DNA of 64,000 bases from Methanobacterium sp. (lineage in GTDB: Archaea; Methanobacteriota; Methanobacteria; Methanobacteriales; Methanobacteriaceae). The stretch spans positions 248,001 to 312,000 of the forward strand of contig NZ_JACRGA010000025.1 of NCBI RefSeq assembly GCF_016217785.1, read 5' to 3'. Shown one piece after another: positions 1 through 20,300 of this stretch (position 1 is the first letter of the stretch; the number at the start of each line of letters is the position of its first letter). The position numbers and the translations under genes were made by a program. Under the pieces are notes generated by a model that had not been told where the DNA came from, made no database searches, and saw nothing but the letters and a program-made list of their open reading frames with translations.

Positions 1-690
<690 letters not shown>

Positions 691-982
691 GATAATCCCT
701 ATAATATTTTTTTGGATGAAAATTTATTTATTTTGAAATTAATTATTCTGATTGATAAATTGTTACTACCTGGGTAATTAGGTAGATTTAGAAACTTTAC
801 AACTAACCTTTTGATCGGTGACATTTAAAACTCTTACACTGGGGTGGTAAGTCCGGTTTTTCATCAGTCCACATGACTTCATAACTTCTATTATTCTCCG
901 GTTGCAAGTTCCACTTGCCTCCAAAGATTTAATCATCTTTAAAAACAATCATCTATTTAGAGTAAATGGGGAGTTACTGGTC

Positions 983-2259
<1,277 letters not shown>

Positions 2260-2297
2260 GAATTAACCAATGATTTAAATAAACGGTGATAATAGTG

Positions 2298-3956
<1,659 letters not shown>

Positions 3957-4033
3957 AAACATAGATATATTATGCCTGAAAATAAAATTTATCCTTTTTT
4001 TAAGCTCATCCTATCAGAGAGTCTAGCGACATG

Positions 4034-4113
4034 CAAAAACATTTATATTGTAAAGAATTAACTGGAAATGATAATAAATTAATTGTATGATTTCATATTT
4101 ACATGGGAGTTGA
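4034..4113 (+). promoter_or_regulatory. TATA box and ribosome binding site of the first DUF4013 gene
   Basis: CATTTATATTG at about 4040-4050 is a good archaeal TATA box. GGGAGTTGAT (4104-4113) is the ribosome binding site and fixes the ATG at 4120. Confidence 0.55.
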
Positions 4114-4119
4114 TTTAAT

Positions 4120-4857
4120 ATGGACATGGGTGAAATTATTGGTAATGCTTTTAAGTATCCAGTTTCTAACTGGAAACGACTGTTGATTTTGGGGGTAATA
4201 GTTTTAATTTCCCAGTTTTCAATGGAAATTGTAATGGGATATGGTCGTGTTTCTGGCTTATTGTATTTTCTTTTAATTCCTGCTTTAGTAGCATCTATCC
4301 TGATATTGGGATATCAACTCAGGACAATCAGAACATCCATAATGGGTGAAAATGAACCTCCTGAATTTAATGAATGGACTAAATTGTTCCTAGATGGGCT
4401 TAAATTGTTCATTACAAGTCTTGTTTATGGAATAATTCCCACAATAGTTTTAGTTGTGGGTTTCATCATGCTACTTGTAGGATCCTCAGGCATAGGGGTG
4501 ATTATTCTGTTACTGGGTGCGATACTTCTCATCATCGTGGGGATAATATCTGTAATGGCCATTTCCAACATGGCTTACTATGATGAAATAGGAGCAGCAT
4601 TTAGATTCGGCGAAATCCGGGAGAGAATAGAAAGTATCGGCTGGTTAAGATACATATTGATGCTAATTTTACTAGGAATTTTTTATATTATCCTGGCAGT
4701 AGTGGCAGCGTTAGTAACCATGATACCCTTTGCAGGCTTGGTTTTAGTGAGCCTAATCATTTATCCATTCATGTACCTGTTCATGTACAGGGCATACGGA
4801 TTAATCTTTAGAGAAACACTCGATGAAGAACCCGAAGAATCTCTGGTTCAAAGTTGA
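4120..4857 (+). CDS. DUF4013 multi-pass membrane protein
   Basis: A 245-residue protein of the DUF4013 family, common in methanogens and of unknown function. The N-terminal signature MDMGEIIGNAFKYPVSNWKR is followed by about six hydrophobic segments: ~20-40, 48-70, 105-130, 135-160, 185-215 and 218-235. The C-terminus is acidic (DEEPEES). A short amphipathic region before the first helix, carrying a YP motif, is shared with the paralogue at 6.6 kb. The gene has its own TATA box and appears monocistronic. The two paralogues flank an FMN-binding protein and an FmdE-like protein. No catalytic residues can be proposed. Confidence 0.8.
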   Translation: MDMGEIIGNAFKYPVSNWKRLLILGVIVLISQFSMEIVMGYGRVSGLLYFLLIPALVASILILGYQLRTIRTSIMGENEPPEFNEWTKLFLDGLKLFITSLVYGIIPTIVLVVGFIMLLVGSSGIGVIILLLGAILLIIVGIISVMAISNMAYYDEIGAAFRFGEIRERIESIGWLRYILMLILLGIFYIILAVVAALVTMIPFAGLVLVSLIIYPFMYLFMYRAYGLIFRETLDEEPEESLVQS

Positions 4858-5008
4858 AAACCTCCCCGGAACTGAAATTGAACTCAAATTAAGTGGGTAC
4901 AGGGTATTAAGATTGGTCTTTTACAACTGCCATTAGTAATACTCTATACTCTATTCATATGATAAATTTATATGGGTGTTTATCCTAGTTTCATAGCGGT
5001 GAACCTCT

Positions 5009-5635
<627 letters not shown>

Positions 5636-5686
5636 TGAAGGAATATACTTAAATACAGATGGATCAAGCAGTTCAGTAGGGAAAAA

Positions 5687-5724
5687 AGACCCTATGTTAA
5701 TATCAAGACCCTATGTTAATATCA
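5687..5724. repeat. Perfect 19-bp tandem direct repeat
   Basis: The unit agaccctatgttaatatca occurs twice back to back (5687-5705 and 5706-5724) with no mismatch, about 90 bases before the FmdE-like gene and upstream of its TATA-like ATAATATAAATAGG (5765-5777). It could be a recent slippage duplication or a tandem operator. Confidence 0.9.
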
Positions 5725-5810
5725 GTGTAGTTAACAGGGGCCGGGATGAATTTATCACCGGGTAATAATATAAATAGGAAATATACAAGTCCATTTCAGG
5801 AGTGATAATT

Positions 5811-6428
5811 ATGGAAGATGCTAAAGAATGTGAGATAATTCCATTTTCTGATGTAATCAAATTCCACGGACATTCATGTCCAGGAATATCTATAGGGTAC
5901 AGGGCGGCTGAAATAGCTATCTGTGAATTATTGTCTGCCAGGGCAGAGGATGAGGAGCTGGTGGCCATAGTTGAAAATGACAGCTGCAGTGTGGATGCCA
6001 TTCAGGTGGTAACTGGATGCACCATGGGCAAGGGAAACCTAATATTCAAGGATCATGGAAAACACGTTTACACCTTTATGAACCGTGAAACCGGGGAAGC
6101 ACTGCGTATATCTTTGAAAAAAGACATGACTGAAATGGATCCTGAGTTTGCCATAGCCCGGAAAAAAGCTTTCTCTCCTTCAGCCACCCCTGAGGACATG
6201 AGCCGGTTTATAGAACTCCGTAACAAAGCTACTGCTGATATATTAGAAGGACCTGCTGAGGATCTCTTCAAAGTGGAGAGTGTTGAAATGGAGTTTCCAG
6301 AAGAAGCAAGGATCTTCAAGTCCATCTACTGTGCCAAGTGTGGAGAACCAGTAGCCGAACACAGGTCCCGGGTGGAAAATGGTGAAATAGTCTGCATACC
6401 TTGTTTCAATAACTATTCGCGCAGATAA
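5811..6428 (+). CDS. FmdE-family protein with C-terminal zinc ribbon
   Basis: A 205-residue protein of the FmdE family (PF02663), first found co-purifying with molybdenum formylmethanofuran dehydrogenase, whose biochemical role is unsettled. The family core FHGHSCPGISIGYRAA lies near residues 15-31, with the Cys and His residues that bind metal, and NDSCSVDAIQVVTGCTMGKGN near 60-80. The last 35 residues hold a four-cysteine zinc ribbon (YCAKCGE and CIPCF). The ATG at 5811 was chosen because AGGAGTGAT (5798-5806) is a strong ribosome binding site; an in-frame GTG at 5802 would lie inside it. No fwd/fmd subunit genes are nearby, so this is a stand-alone member. Confidence 0.86.
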   Translation: MEDAKECEIIPFSDVIKFHGHSCPGISIGYRAAEIAICELLSARAEDEELVAIVENDSCSVDAIQVVTGCTMGKGNLIFKDHGKHVYTFMNRETGEALRISLKKDMTEMDPEFAIARKKAFSPSATPEDMSRFIELRNKATADILEGPAEDLFKVESVEMEFPEEARIFKSIYCAKCGEPVAEHRSRVENGEIVCIPCFNNYSRR

Positions 6429-6617
6429 TTCTTATTTTTTTTAATTCTTATTTTTTTTATTTTAAGATTGATTTTATCCTTAAGGTCATTCATTAACTTT
6501 ATAAGCAATATTGATAATCATTTAATAAAATAAATTAAGAATGGGGGATGAACAATCAATTTAGGCCACGTTATTAATGATGCACTAATATATCCATTTC
6601 TGAATATTAGGAAATTT

Positions 6618-7370
6618 TTGATAATGGCATTATTAGGTTTGGGATCTTTTTTAATTATCCCCCTAGTCATGATGTATGGGTATAAATGGAGAATTATAGA
6701 AAGCACTATCAGGGGTTCCTATGGGTTACCCAATTTTAGGGGTGCTGGTGATTCTGATGACATACTAACCCAGGGTTTTAAATCAATCGCCGCCAGCATA
6801 ATATATGAAATAATTCCGCAAAATATTGTTTTATTGGCATTGATGCTGTCTGGAAACTCTGATTTGAACAGCAATTCAGCGATAATTTCTGTCTGCATTG
6901 GTTTTGTAATTAACATTGTGTTTGTACTATCATTAGTTAACATGGTAGACGAAAACAGATTTGGGGCGGTTTTTGATTTTAAAAGGGTCTTTGGATTGAT
7001 AAAAAAAATGGGATGGGTCAGATATATCCCATTTTTGATTGTTTATACTGTAATAATTGAGGTTTTATTGCTGATCGCTACTGAATTAATTCATTATGTG
7101 AAAGATCTAGGGTCTTTCATAGGTAGCCTTTCTATTTTCATAATATTTATGTTGTATTATGCCTATTTATTGATGTTCAGCAGCCGATTTAGTGGATTAG
7201 TGTATTTAACTGCTATGGAAGAACAAGGAATTGAAGAAACAACTAACATTGGTAATAATATTTTTAGTCTTTTCTGCATAGAACCACTAAATGGCAGTAT
7301 TAAACAATGCGCTGCTTTTTGTTTCACAATTCCAATTAGTTACTTAATTCTGGAACTAATGGGTTGCTAA
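6618..7370 (+). CDS. DUF4013 membrane protein, paralogue with an unclear start
   Basis: A diverged paralogue of the DUF4013 protein at 4.1 kb. From the TTG at 6618, preceded by AGGA at 6609-6612, it has 250 residues and about six hydrophobic segments. The same frame continues upstream to a stop at 6549-6551 and encodes NLGHVINDALIYPFLNIRKF, which matches the start of the other copy (MGEIIGNAFKYPVSNWKR). The real family N-terminus is therefore present but has no ATG, GTG or TTG in frame. Either the start was lost by a point change or small indel near 6548-6560, or an unusual codon is used. The C-terminal ~45 residues, with two cysteines and a hydrophobic end, do not resemble the acidic tail of the first copy. 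Confidence 0.65.
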   Translation: MIMALLGLGSFLIIPLVMMYGYKWRIIESTIRGSYGLPNFRGAGDSDDILTQGFKSIAASIIYEIIPQNIVLLALMLSGNSDLNSNSAIISVCIGFVINIVFVLSLVNMVDENRFGAVFDFKRVFGLIKKMGWVRYIPFLIVYTVIIEVLLLIATELIHYVKDLGSFIGSLSIFIIFMLYYAYLLMFSSRFSGLVYLTAMEEQGIEETTNIGNNIFSLFCIEPLNGSIKQCAAFCFTIPISYLILELMGC

Positions 7371-7449
7371 AATATCATAAAGTATTTAAAAAGTGCTGCC
7401 ATATTACATTAAATAAGTTTTTAGTATATTTATGTGATAGGAGATTAAA

Positions 7450-8058
7450 ATGGAGTCTGAAAGTTCAAGTATACTTGTAGATACTAAGCGTCTCGAAACA
7501 CTGGTTGATGGAATATTTGCCATTGCCATGACTTTACTGGTTTTGGCTTTAGCTGTTCCGGATATTATCGGCCCATTATCCAACGCTGCAGTTCAAAATT
7601 CTCTTTATAGTCTAATACCCAGCTTTTACACCTTAGTTATGAGTTTCATTCTCCTGGCTCTATTCTGGAGTAATCATCACCGTGCTTTTCACCGGATAAA
7701 AAAGATGAACACCATATTATTATGGATAAACGTAATATGGCTCTTATTCATAGTACTGGTCCCATTTTCTGCTTCTTTAACAGGTAAATATGGAGAATTC
7801 CCCATTTCTCACATTATTTTCAATTTAAACATGTTGGGGATAGCAGTTTTCCTAGGTCTGAACTGGTACTATGCTGGTAGAAGTAACTTTATAGATGAAA
7901 AAATAGATCCAAAAACAGTAACCATATCTAAGAGGACCAACGCGCTTTTCATAGGCATTGCTCTTTTAGCACTATTGTTATCATTTATAGTCCCCAGATT
8001 CAGTGCTTTAGTGTATCTACTCATCTTCCCCCTGGAGTATCTGATAAATAAGATATGA
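7450..8058 (+). CDS. TMEM175-family potassium channel-like protein (DUF1211)
   Basis: A 202-residue protein with six hydrophobic segments. The first carries RLETLVDGIFAIAMTLLVL, a variant of the RxxxFSDG...A signature of TMEM175/DUF1211 proteins; the second segment is followed by FWSNHHRAFHRIKKMN, also typical. Prokaryotic members assemble as tetramers and conduct potassium ions; conduction here is inferred from the family. The ATG lies after GGAGATT (7440-7446), and TTTAGTATATTTATG upstream may be the TATA region. tRNA-Arg follows 128 bases later on the same strand. Confidence 0.85.
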   Translation: MESESSSILVDTKRLETLVDGIFAIAMTLLVLALAVPDIIGPLSNAAVQNSLYSLIPSFYTLVMSFILLALFWSNHHRAFHRIKKMNTILLWINVIWLLFIVLVPFSASLTGKYGEFPISHIIFNLNMLGIAVFLGLNWYYAGRSNFIDEKIDPKTVTISKRTNALFIGIALLALLLSFIVPRFSALVYLLIFPLEYLINKI

Positions 8059-8185
8059 AAAATTATTTAAAATGTTCTTCTTTGTGTGAAGCTCATCTGT
8101 CCAGGGTGGTAAAGTTTATATTAGGTTATATTCAAAAAAAGAATACACTTCATTAGTGTAAGATCATTTTTTTTAAATAATTTTT

Positions 8186-8267
<82 letters not shown>

Positions 8268-8283
8268 TTATTGGATTTGTTTT

Positions 8284-8317
8284 GATCAACCTTTTTTTAA
8301 GATCAACCTTTTTTTAA
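8284..8317. terminator. Tandem T-rich repeat downstream of tRNA-Arg
   Basis: The 17-base unit gatcaacctttttttaa occurs twice in perfect tandem (8284-8300 and 8301-8317). Each copy holds a run of seven T on the plus strand, the form of archaeal oligo-T terminators, so this probably ends the tRNA transcript. Confidence 0.6.
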
Positions 8318-8346
8318 AAAGTTGGGGTATTAATTCTCTTAGTCAG

Positions 8347-8799
8347 CTATTTGGGATTTTCATTCGATGACCCCTTTTCTAGAATACTGTTTAAGTATCC
8401 GTCAGGTTCCCGTTCCAAGGTTTTAAATCCTTCAGATTTGTCATTATTCTTAGTTATCTCGTTTACAGGTGGTTTAAAACGTAATTTGTTCCCAGGTTCA
8501 TGATCATCTAAAAGTGCATAGGCTGTGTTAAACCCGGAACCCATACGCACCAGACCAGCTACAGCAGCAGCTTCCATAATTTCTTCTTGTGTGGCGCCTG
8601 TTTTAAGGGCCTGTTTTTTGTGTGCACGTGTGCACGGGTCACATTTCACTGCAACAGCACATGCCAGGGCAATGAGGCTTTTTTCCTTGAGGGTTAAGGC
8701 ACCATCTTTTAATATTTCTGATGCCAATTTTTTAAAAGCAGAATCCACATCTTCACCAAGAACCTCTGTAAACCGGTTAGGTCGGGCTTTTTCTTCCAT
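8347..8799 (-). CDS. Carboxymuconolactone decarboxylase/AhpD-like protein
   Basis: A 150-residue protein of the CMD/AhpD superfamily (PF02627). Residues ~30-105 form the all-helical core with the redox motif CDPCTRAHKKQA (Cys pair near 54-57, His near 60), followed by the usual helix ATQEEIMEAAAVAGLVRMGSG. Such CxxCxxxH proteins act as thiol-disulfide or peroxide-linked reductases; the C-terminal ~45 residues are charged and not part of the family. The start ATG follows GGAGATAATTAT. It is divergent from the YdeI-like gene across a 115-base gap. Confidence 0.85.
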   Translation of the reverse strand: MEEKARPNRFTEVLGEDVDSAFKKLASEILKDGALTLKEKSLIALACAVAVKCDPCTRAHKKQALKTGATQEEIMEAAAVAGLVRMGSGFNTAYALLDDHEPGNKLRFKPPVNEITKNNDKSEGFKTLEREPDGYLNSILEKGSSNENPK

Positions 8800-8876
8800 T
8801 ATAATTATCTCCTGAGTTTCATGAGATCCACTGTTTATAATTTGCAGGGATTAGACTTCATAATTTCTATCACATC

Positions 8877-8914
8877 ATCTTTATATCCATATCAATCACT
8901 ATAAATTAACTATT
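8877..8914 (+). promoter_or_regulatory. Promoter of the YdeI-like gene; probably leaderless
   Basis: CTTTATATCC at about 8878-8887 is a clear TATA box only ~30 bases before the ATG at 8915, and no ribosome binding site lies between them. Transcription should start at or next to the start codon. Confidence 0.5.
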
Positions 8915-9496
8915 ATGTCCAAATCTCTCCGGGATCAGTTTCAACGTTTCTACGCCAGAAACAGGGAAGAGTGGAGATGGTGGCTCACTGAACACCATGA
9001 AACTTCTCCAGGGGTATGGCTCATTTATTATAAGAAAAACAGTGAAAAAACCGGGATTTCTTATGATGATGCAGTGGAAGAAGCCCTTAGCTTCGGCTGG
9101 ATTGACAGTAAAGTCAATACTCTGGATGAAGAACGTTACATGCAGGTTTTCACACCCCGAAAACCAGGTAGCACCTGGTCAAAGCTAAACAAACAGCGAA
9201 TTGAAAAACTTATGAAAAAAGGTCTGATGAATCCCCGGGGATTGGAAAAGGTGGAAGCCGCTAAAAAGGATGGTTCATGGAATTTTATGGATGATATTGA
9301 AGATCTGGTGGTTCCAGAAGATTTGAAAAATGCTTTGAACAAGGATAAAATAGCCTTTGATAATTTTGAGGCATTCAGTGGTTCAGTTAAAAAACAGGTA
9401 TTGTACTGGATTGCTAGTGCTAAAAAGGATGAAACACGAATTAAAAGAATTGAAAAAACTCTTGAAAGTATCAAAAAAGGGGAAACTCCCTTTTAA
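8915..9496 (+). CDS. YdeI/OmdA-family protein
   Basis: A 193-residue soluble protein of the YdeI/OmpD-associated (bacteriocin-protection-like) family. Family marks are EWRWWLTEHHETSPGVWLIYYKK near residues 15-40, YDDAVEEALSFGWIDSKV near 48-66 and FTPRKPGSTWSKLN near 78-92, with a Lys-rich C-terminus ending in a helix. Some bacterial members are linked to resistance against cationic peptides, but the biochemical role is unknown and is not claimed here. The ATG lacks a ribosome binding site and is probably at the 5' end of its mRNA. Confidence 0.82.
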   Translation: MSKSLRDQFQRFYARNREEWRWWLTEHHETSPGVWLIYYKKNSEKTGISYDDAVEEALSFGWIDSKVNTLDEERYMQVFTPRKPGSTWSKLNKQRIEKLMKKGLMNPRGLEKVEAAKKDGSWNFMDDIEDLVVPEDLKNALNKDKIAFDNFEAFSGSVKKQVLYWIASAKKDETRIKRIEKTLESIKKGETPF

Positions 9497-9524
9497 TAAA
9501 TTTTAATAGATCGAGTTTATTAAA

Positions 9525-9680
9525 TTTATATAAATATCCGTAGTTGTAGTAAAATAAATGTGGAAGGTGTGTGGAAGATAAGCGGATATCCTTTGATTGA
9601 AGAATAAATCAAATATTCTGGAAACTTACACGTTAATGGAATATATTTTCTATTCTTTTTAAGGGGAATAATCTTTTTTT
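9525..9680 (+). promoter_or_regulatory. Orphan TATA box followed by a T-run; possible small RNA
   Basis: TTTATATAAATA (9525-9536) is a near-ideal TATA box (palindromic, so direction is open) behind the YdeI-like gene with no gene downstream on the plus strand. Transcription from about 9555 would meet a run of eight T at 9673-9680. The stretch also holds a short inverted repeat TTTGATT/AATCAAA. No reading frame of note is present. Confidence 0.25.
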
Positions 9681-9728
9681 TAAGGGAATAATTCTCAATC
9701 CCCTTTCAATGGGATGTATATTTCAGAT

Positions 9729-15011
<5,283 letters not shown>

Positions 15012-15126
15012 TGTACCTCTCATTACTTGGATTGGCCCGGGAACTAACAATAATTATTAATATACTTGGTAATGGTTTATTTAAACTCTATATTAAAACT
15101 ATCTCATCTTTCTATGAACATAATGG

Positions 15127-16875
<1,749 letters not shown>

Positions 16876-17325
16876 AGAGAGTTATATTTTGGGTAATGGT
16901 ATAAATAGGTAAAGTTTCCCAGCGTATGAATAGTATTCTTTTAAAAATAGTTTATTATATAGTTTTAAGGGGTTTATTTAAATTTAATCTGAGTAAACTC
17001 CTTTTAAATACTTTTGTATGAACTGAATGATGATCCTGGCCTTTATTGGAGTTTTTTTTACAATGCAGATTTAATAATACATTTATAAATATTTTTAATA
17101 CAATTTGCCAGTTATTTAAAAGAATATTCTTAGCTATTTGGGGTGTACTTATGAGATTCGTGGATAGAACATTGTTATTTTGATGAATTTTTCTTATGAG
17201 ATCAAATATATGATATTTTTTAATTATTACTTTTTTGCCTCATTTACACCATTTAGTAATAATATGAATATTATGGAAAGTATTAAATATTAGATTATTA
17301 CTCCTTTAGATTAAGGGGACATATC
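16876..17325. promoter_or_regulatory. 450-base AT-rich intergenic region; promoters of helicase and adhesin
   Basis: No gene was found. It holds the leftward TATA of the DinG-like helicase (16898-16909), a rightward TATA-like ACATTTATAAATATTT near 17080-17095, an overall very AT-rich leader of about 200 bases, and AAGGGGAC (17312-17319), the ribosome binding site of the adhesin. The long leader would suit post-transcriptional control, but no defined structure was recognised. Confidence 0.5.
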
Positions 17326-20300
17326 ATGAAAAAATTATTAATATCAATTGTACTGGTGACTTTTGTTTTTGTTTTGGGAATAGGTTGTGTTTCTGCAACT
17401 TCTAATTTTACAAATGGTGATATTGCTTCGGCTTCAGTAACTGTTAAAAATCAGATTGAAGCTAATAATGCGTTACCAAGTAGTGTAGTTATTAAAGGAC
17501 AAACTGTAAATACAGCACAGTATCTTCATTTGGCTGTTCAGGCTACTGATCACATTAACAGTAATACTAATACTTCAATATATTTAGAAAGTGACACTGC
17601 GCCTAGTTATCAAGAAGAAGAATTGAATACTGGTAGTATGAGTAAAGCGGACTACGTAGATTTTGCACAGCGTATTGATGGTTACATGGATGACAATGAT
17701 CAGGCACCCCCTTATGGCTGGGCTGGCCCTGGTAAAATTAGTTATTCATCTCAGGTTTATCTTTTTAGTCGTGTTTTAACTATTTATAATTGTTCTGGTA
17801 CTTTACCAACTCAAATAACTATGAAATCCTGGTCTACAGGAAACATTCCCATAACTGAATCACAGTCTTTCAATTTCACTCCCACTCAGATAGTTGCCAC
17901 GGCCAATACTTTAAAAGCAAAAATTGAATCAACTAAAAATGTACCAAGCACGGTGACTGTTGCAGGGGTAAACATCAACACTGCCCAATTCCTGCATCTG
18001 GCGGTACAGGCCACAAATCAAATAAAAAATAACAATAACACCCGCATAGTTCTGTCAAGTGATAGTATACCTGGGTCACAACAGGAACAGTTGAATAGTG
18101 GTAGTATCAGTAAAGCAGATTATATTGATTTTGCTCTCCGTGTTGATGATTATATGGATAACAACCATCAGGCACCGCCATACGGTCTTATTAACTTAGG
18201 CCAAATAGGATATTCGTCGGAAGTTTATTTATTTAGTCGTATTTTGAGTGTTTATTATACTTATGGATATCTGCCTGCGTATATTAGAGTTAAGCCCTGG
18301 AGTGCAGCAAATATTCCTATTGTGTTTAATTCAACCACTTTTACTCCTGCACAGATTGTAGCAGCTTCAGTTCAACTAAAAAACAGTATAGAATATAATA
18401 AAACCATGCCTAATACTGTTACAATTGGTTCGGCGAGGGTTAATATGGCACAGTATTTGCAGTTAGCAGTATTGGCTACGAATCAGATTAACAATAATGA
18501 TATCACACCTATACCTTTACTCGATGATACACCACCTTCTTCTCAGCAGGAATCTCTGAATTCGGGTACTTTAACTAAATCTGGTTATATTGATTTTGCG
18601 CAACGTATCAACACTTATATTATTAGCAATAATAACCAGGCACCATCCTATGGTCTTATTGGTCTAGGAACAATGAGTTACAATAATATGATCTATACTT
18701 TCAGTAAAATCCTGGATACTTATAATTCTCTTCACACGCTCCCTGCAAGTGTTGATGTGCAACCGTGGGCTTATATTATAAATCCAATATGGAATAATAG
18801 AACAAATGAAAGATTTAGCACCATGCAAGCGGCGATAAATGCTATAAATACCCTAAACGGTGACACTCTACTTGTAGGGGGAGTATCCTATACTGAAAAT
18901 GTGGTTGTGAATAAACAACTTAGTTTAATCTCAGCTTATGGAAAAAATGTGACAGTTCGACCTATGAATTCTTCATTGCCGGTGTTCGTGATTTTTTCTA
19001 GTAAATCAACAATTCAAGGATTTAATATAAAAGGATCTACTAATTATGGAATTTTATTATATGAAGTCAATAGTTGTAATATAACTGGAAATTCCATAAC
19101 AAATAGTTCTGGTGGTATTTACGTTTATTACTCAAATAGTACAAGAATAACTGGAAATAACGTGACAAACAATACTGCAAACGGAATTTTCTCGTATTAT
19201 TCAAATAATAATTTGATATCTGGAAATAATATAAAAAATGGACTAAATGGAATCTATACTGATCATTCAAATAACAACACCATATCTGGAAACGCAATAA
19301 GCAACAGTTTCAAGGGAATTCGTATTGATAATTCAAATAATTCAAATATAATTGGTAATACCGCAACTTACAATATTCAAACTGGTATTTTCCTTAATAA
19401 TTCAACTTGCACTATACGATCTAATAATATTAAAAATAATGGCCAAAACGGGACAGTTTACGGTGGAATTATTGTCGGTTATTCAAATAATACCATTATA
19501 TCTGGAAATAACGTGACTAACAATACTGAAAATGGAATTCTCATTTATAATTCCAATAACAATACCCTATCTGGAAATAATGTGACAAATAACATTGAGG
19601 GAATTAACCTTCAAAATGCGATGAATAACACCCTATCTACAAACAATGCAACAAACAATATTCGCGATGGAATTGTCTTTCTTTACTCAAACAATAATTT
19701 AATATCTGGAAATAATATAACAAAAAATCTGAATGCTGGAATTTACATTGGAAACTCGGATAATGTGGGAATAACTGAAAATACAATAACAAACAATCAC
19801 ATAGGCATCTGCCTCTATTTTTCACCTGCCACAGTTAATTTCAACAGAATTGCGGGAAACGACCTGTTCGGATTATTTAATGAGTACAGTAGCTTTGTAA
19901 ATGCCACTAACAACTGGTGGGGTACTAACACTCCAACCGCCTCCTCAAGTAATTCAAGTGACATTTACATTTTAGGTGGAAATGTTATTTACAGTCCATG
20001 GATTGTACTTACAGTAAATTCCGTTCGTGTTGCAGATGGTGTTTCTAACATAACAGCCGATTTAACCTACAATAACGAAGGAATTAATACATTATCCTTA
20101 GGGCACGTTCCCAATGGAATAACTGTGAATTTCACCACGAATTACGGAACTATCCAACCAACTGCACGAACAATCAATGGAAAAACAACTTCCCAACTTA
20201 ATTATTCCCCACCACATAACACCGCTAACGTTACAGTTACTGTAGATAATCAGATAATCAAAAAAACGGTTAATCTATTTAAAGTGTATAATGCTGTAAC

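Noticed and set aside
2286..2297. GTG start for the UbiB-like gene
   Set aside because: It falls within the GGTGAT ribosome binding site that serves the ATG at 2298.
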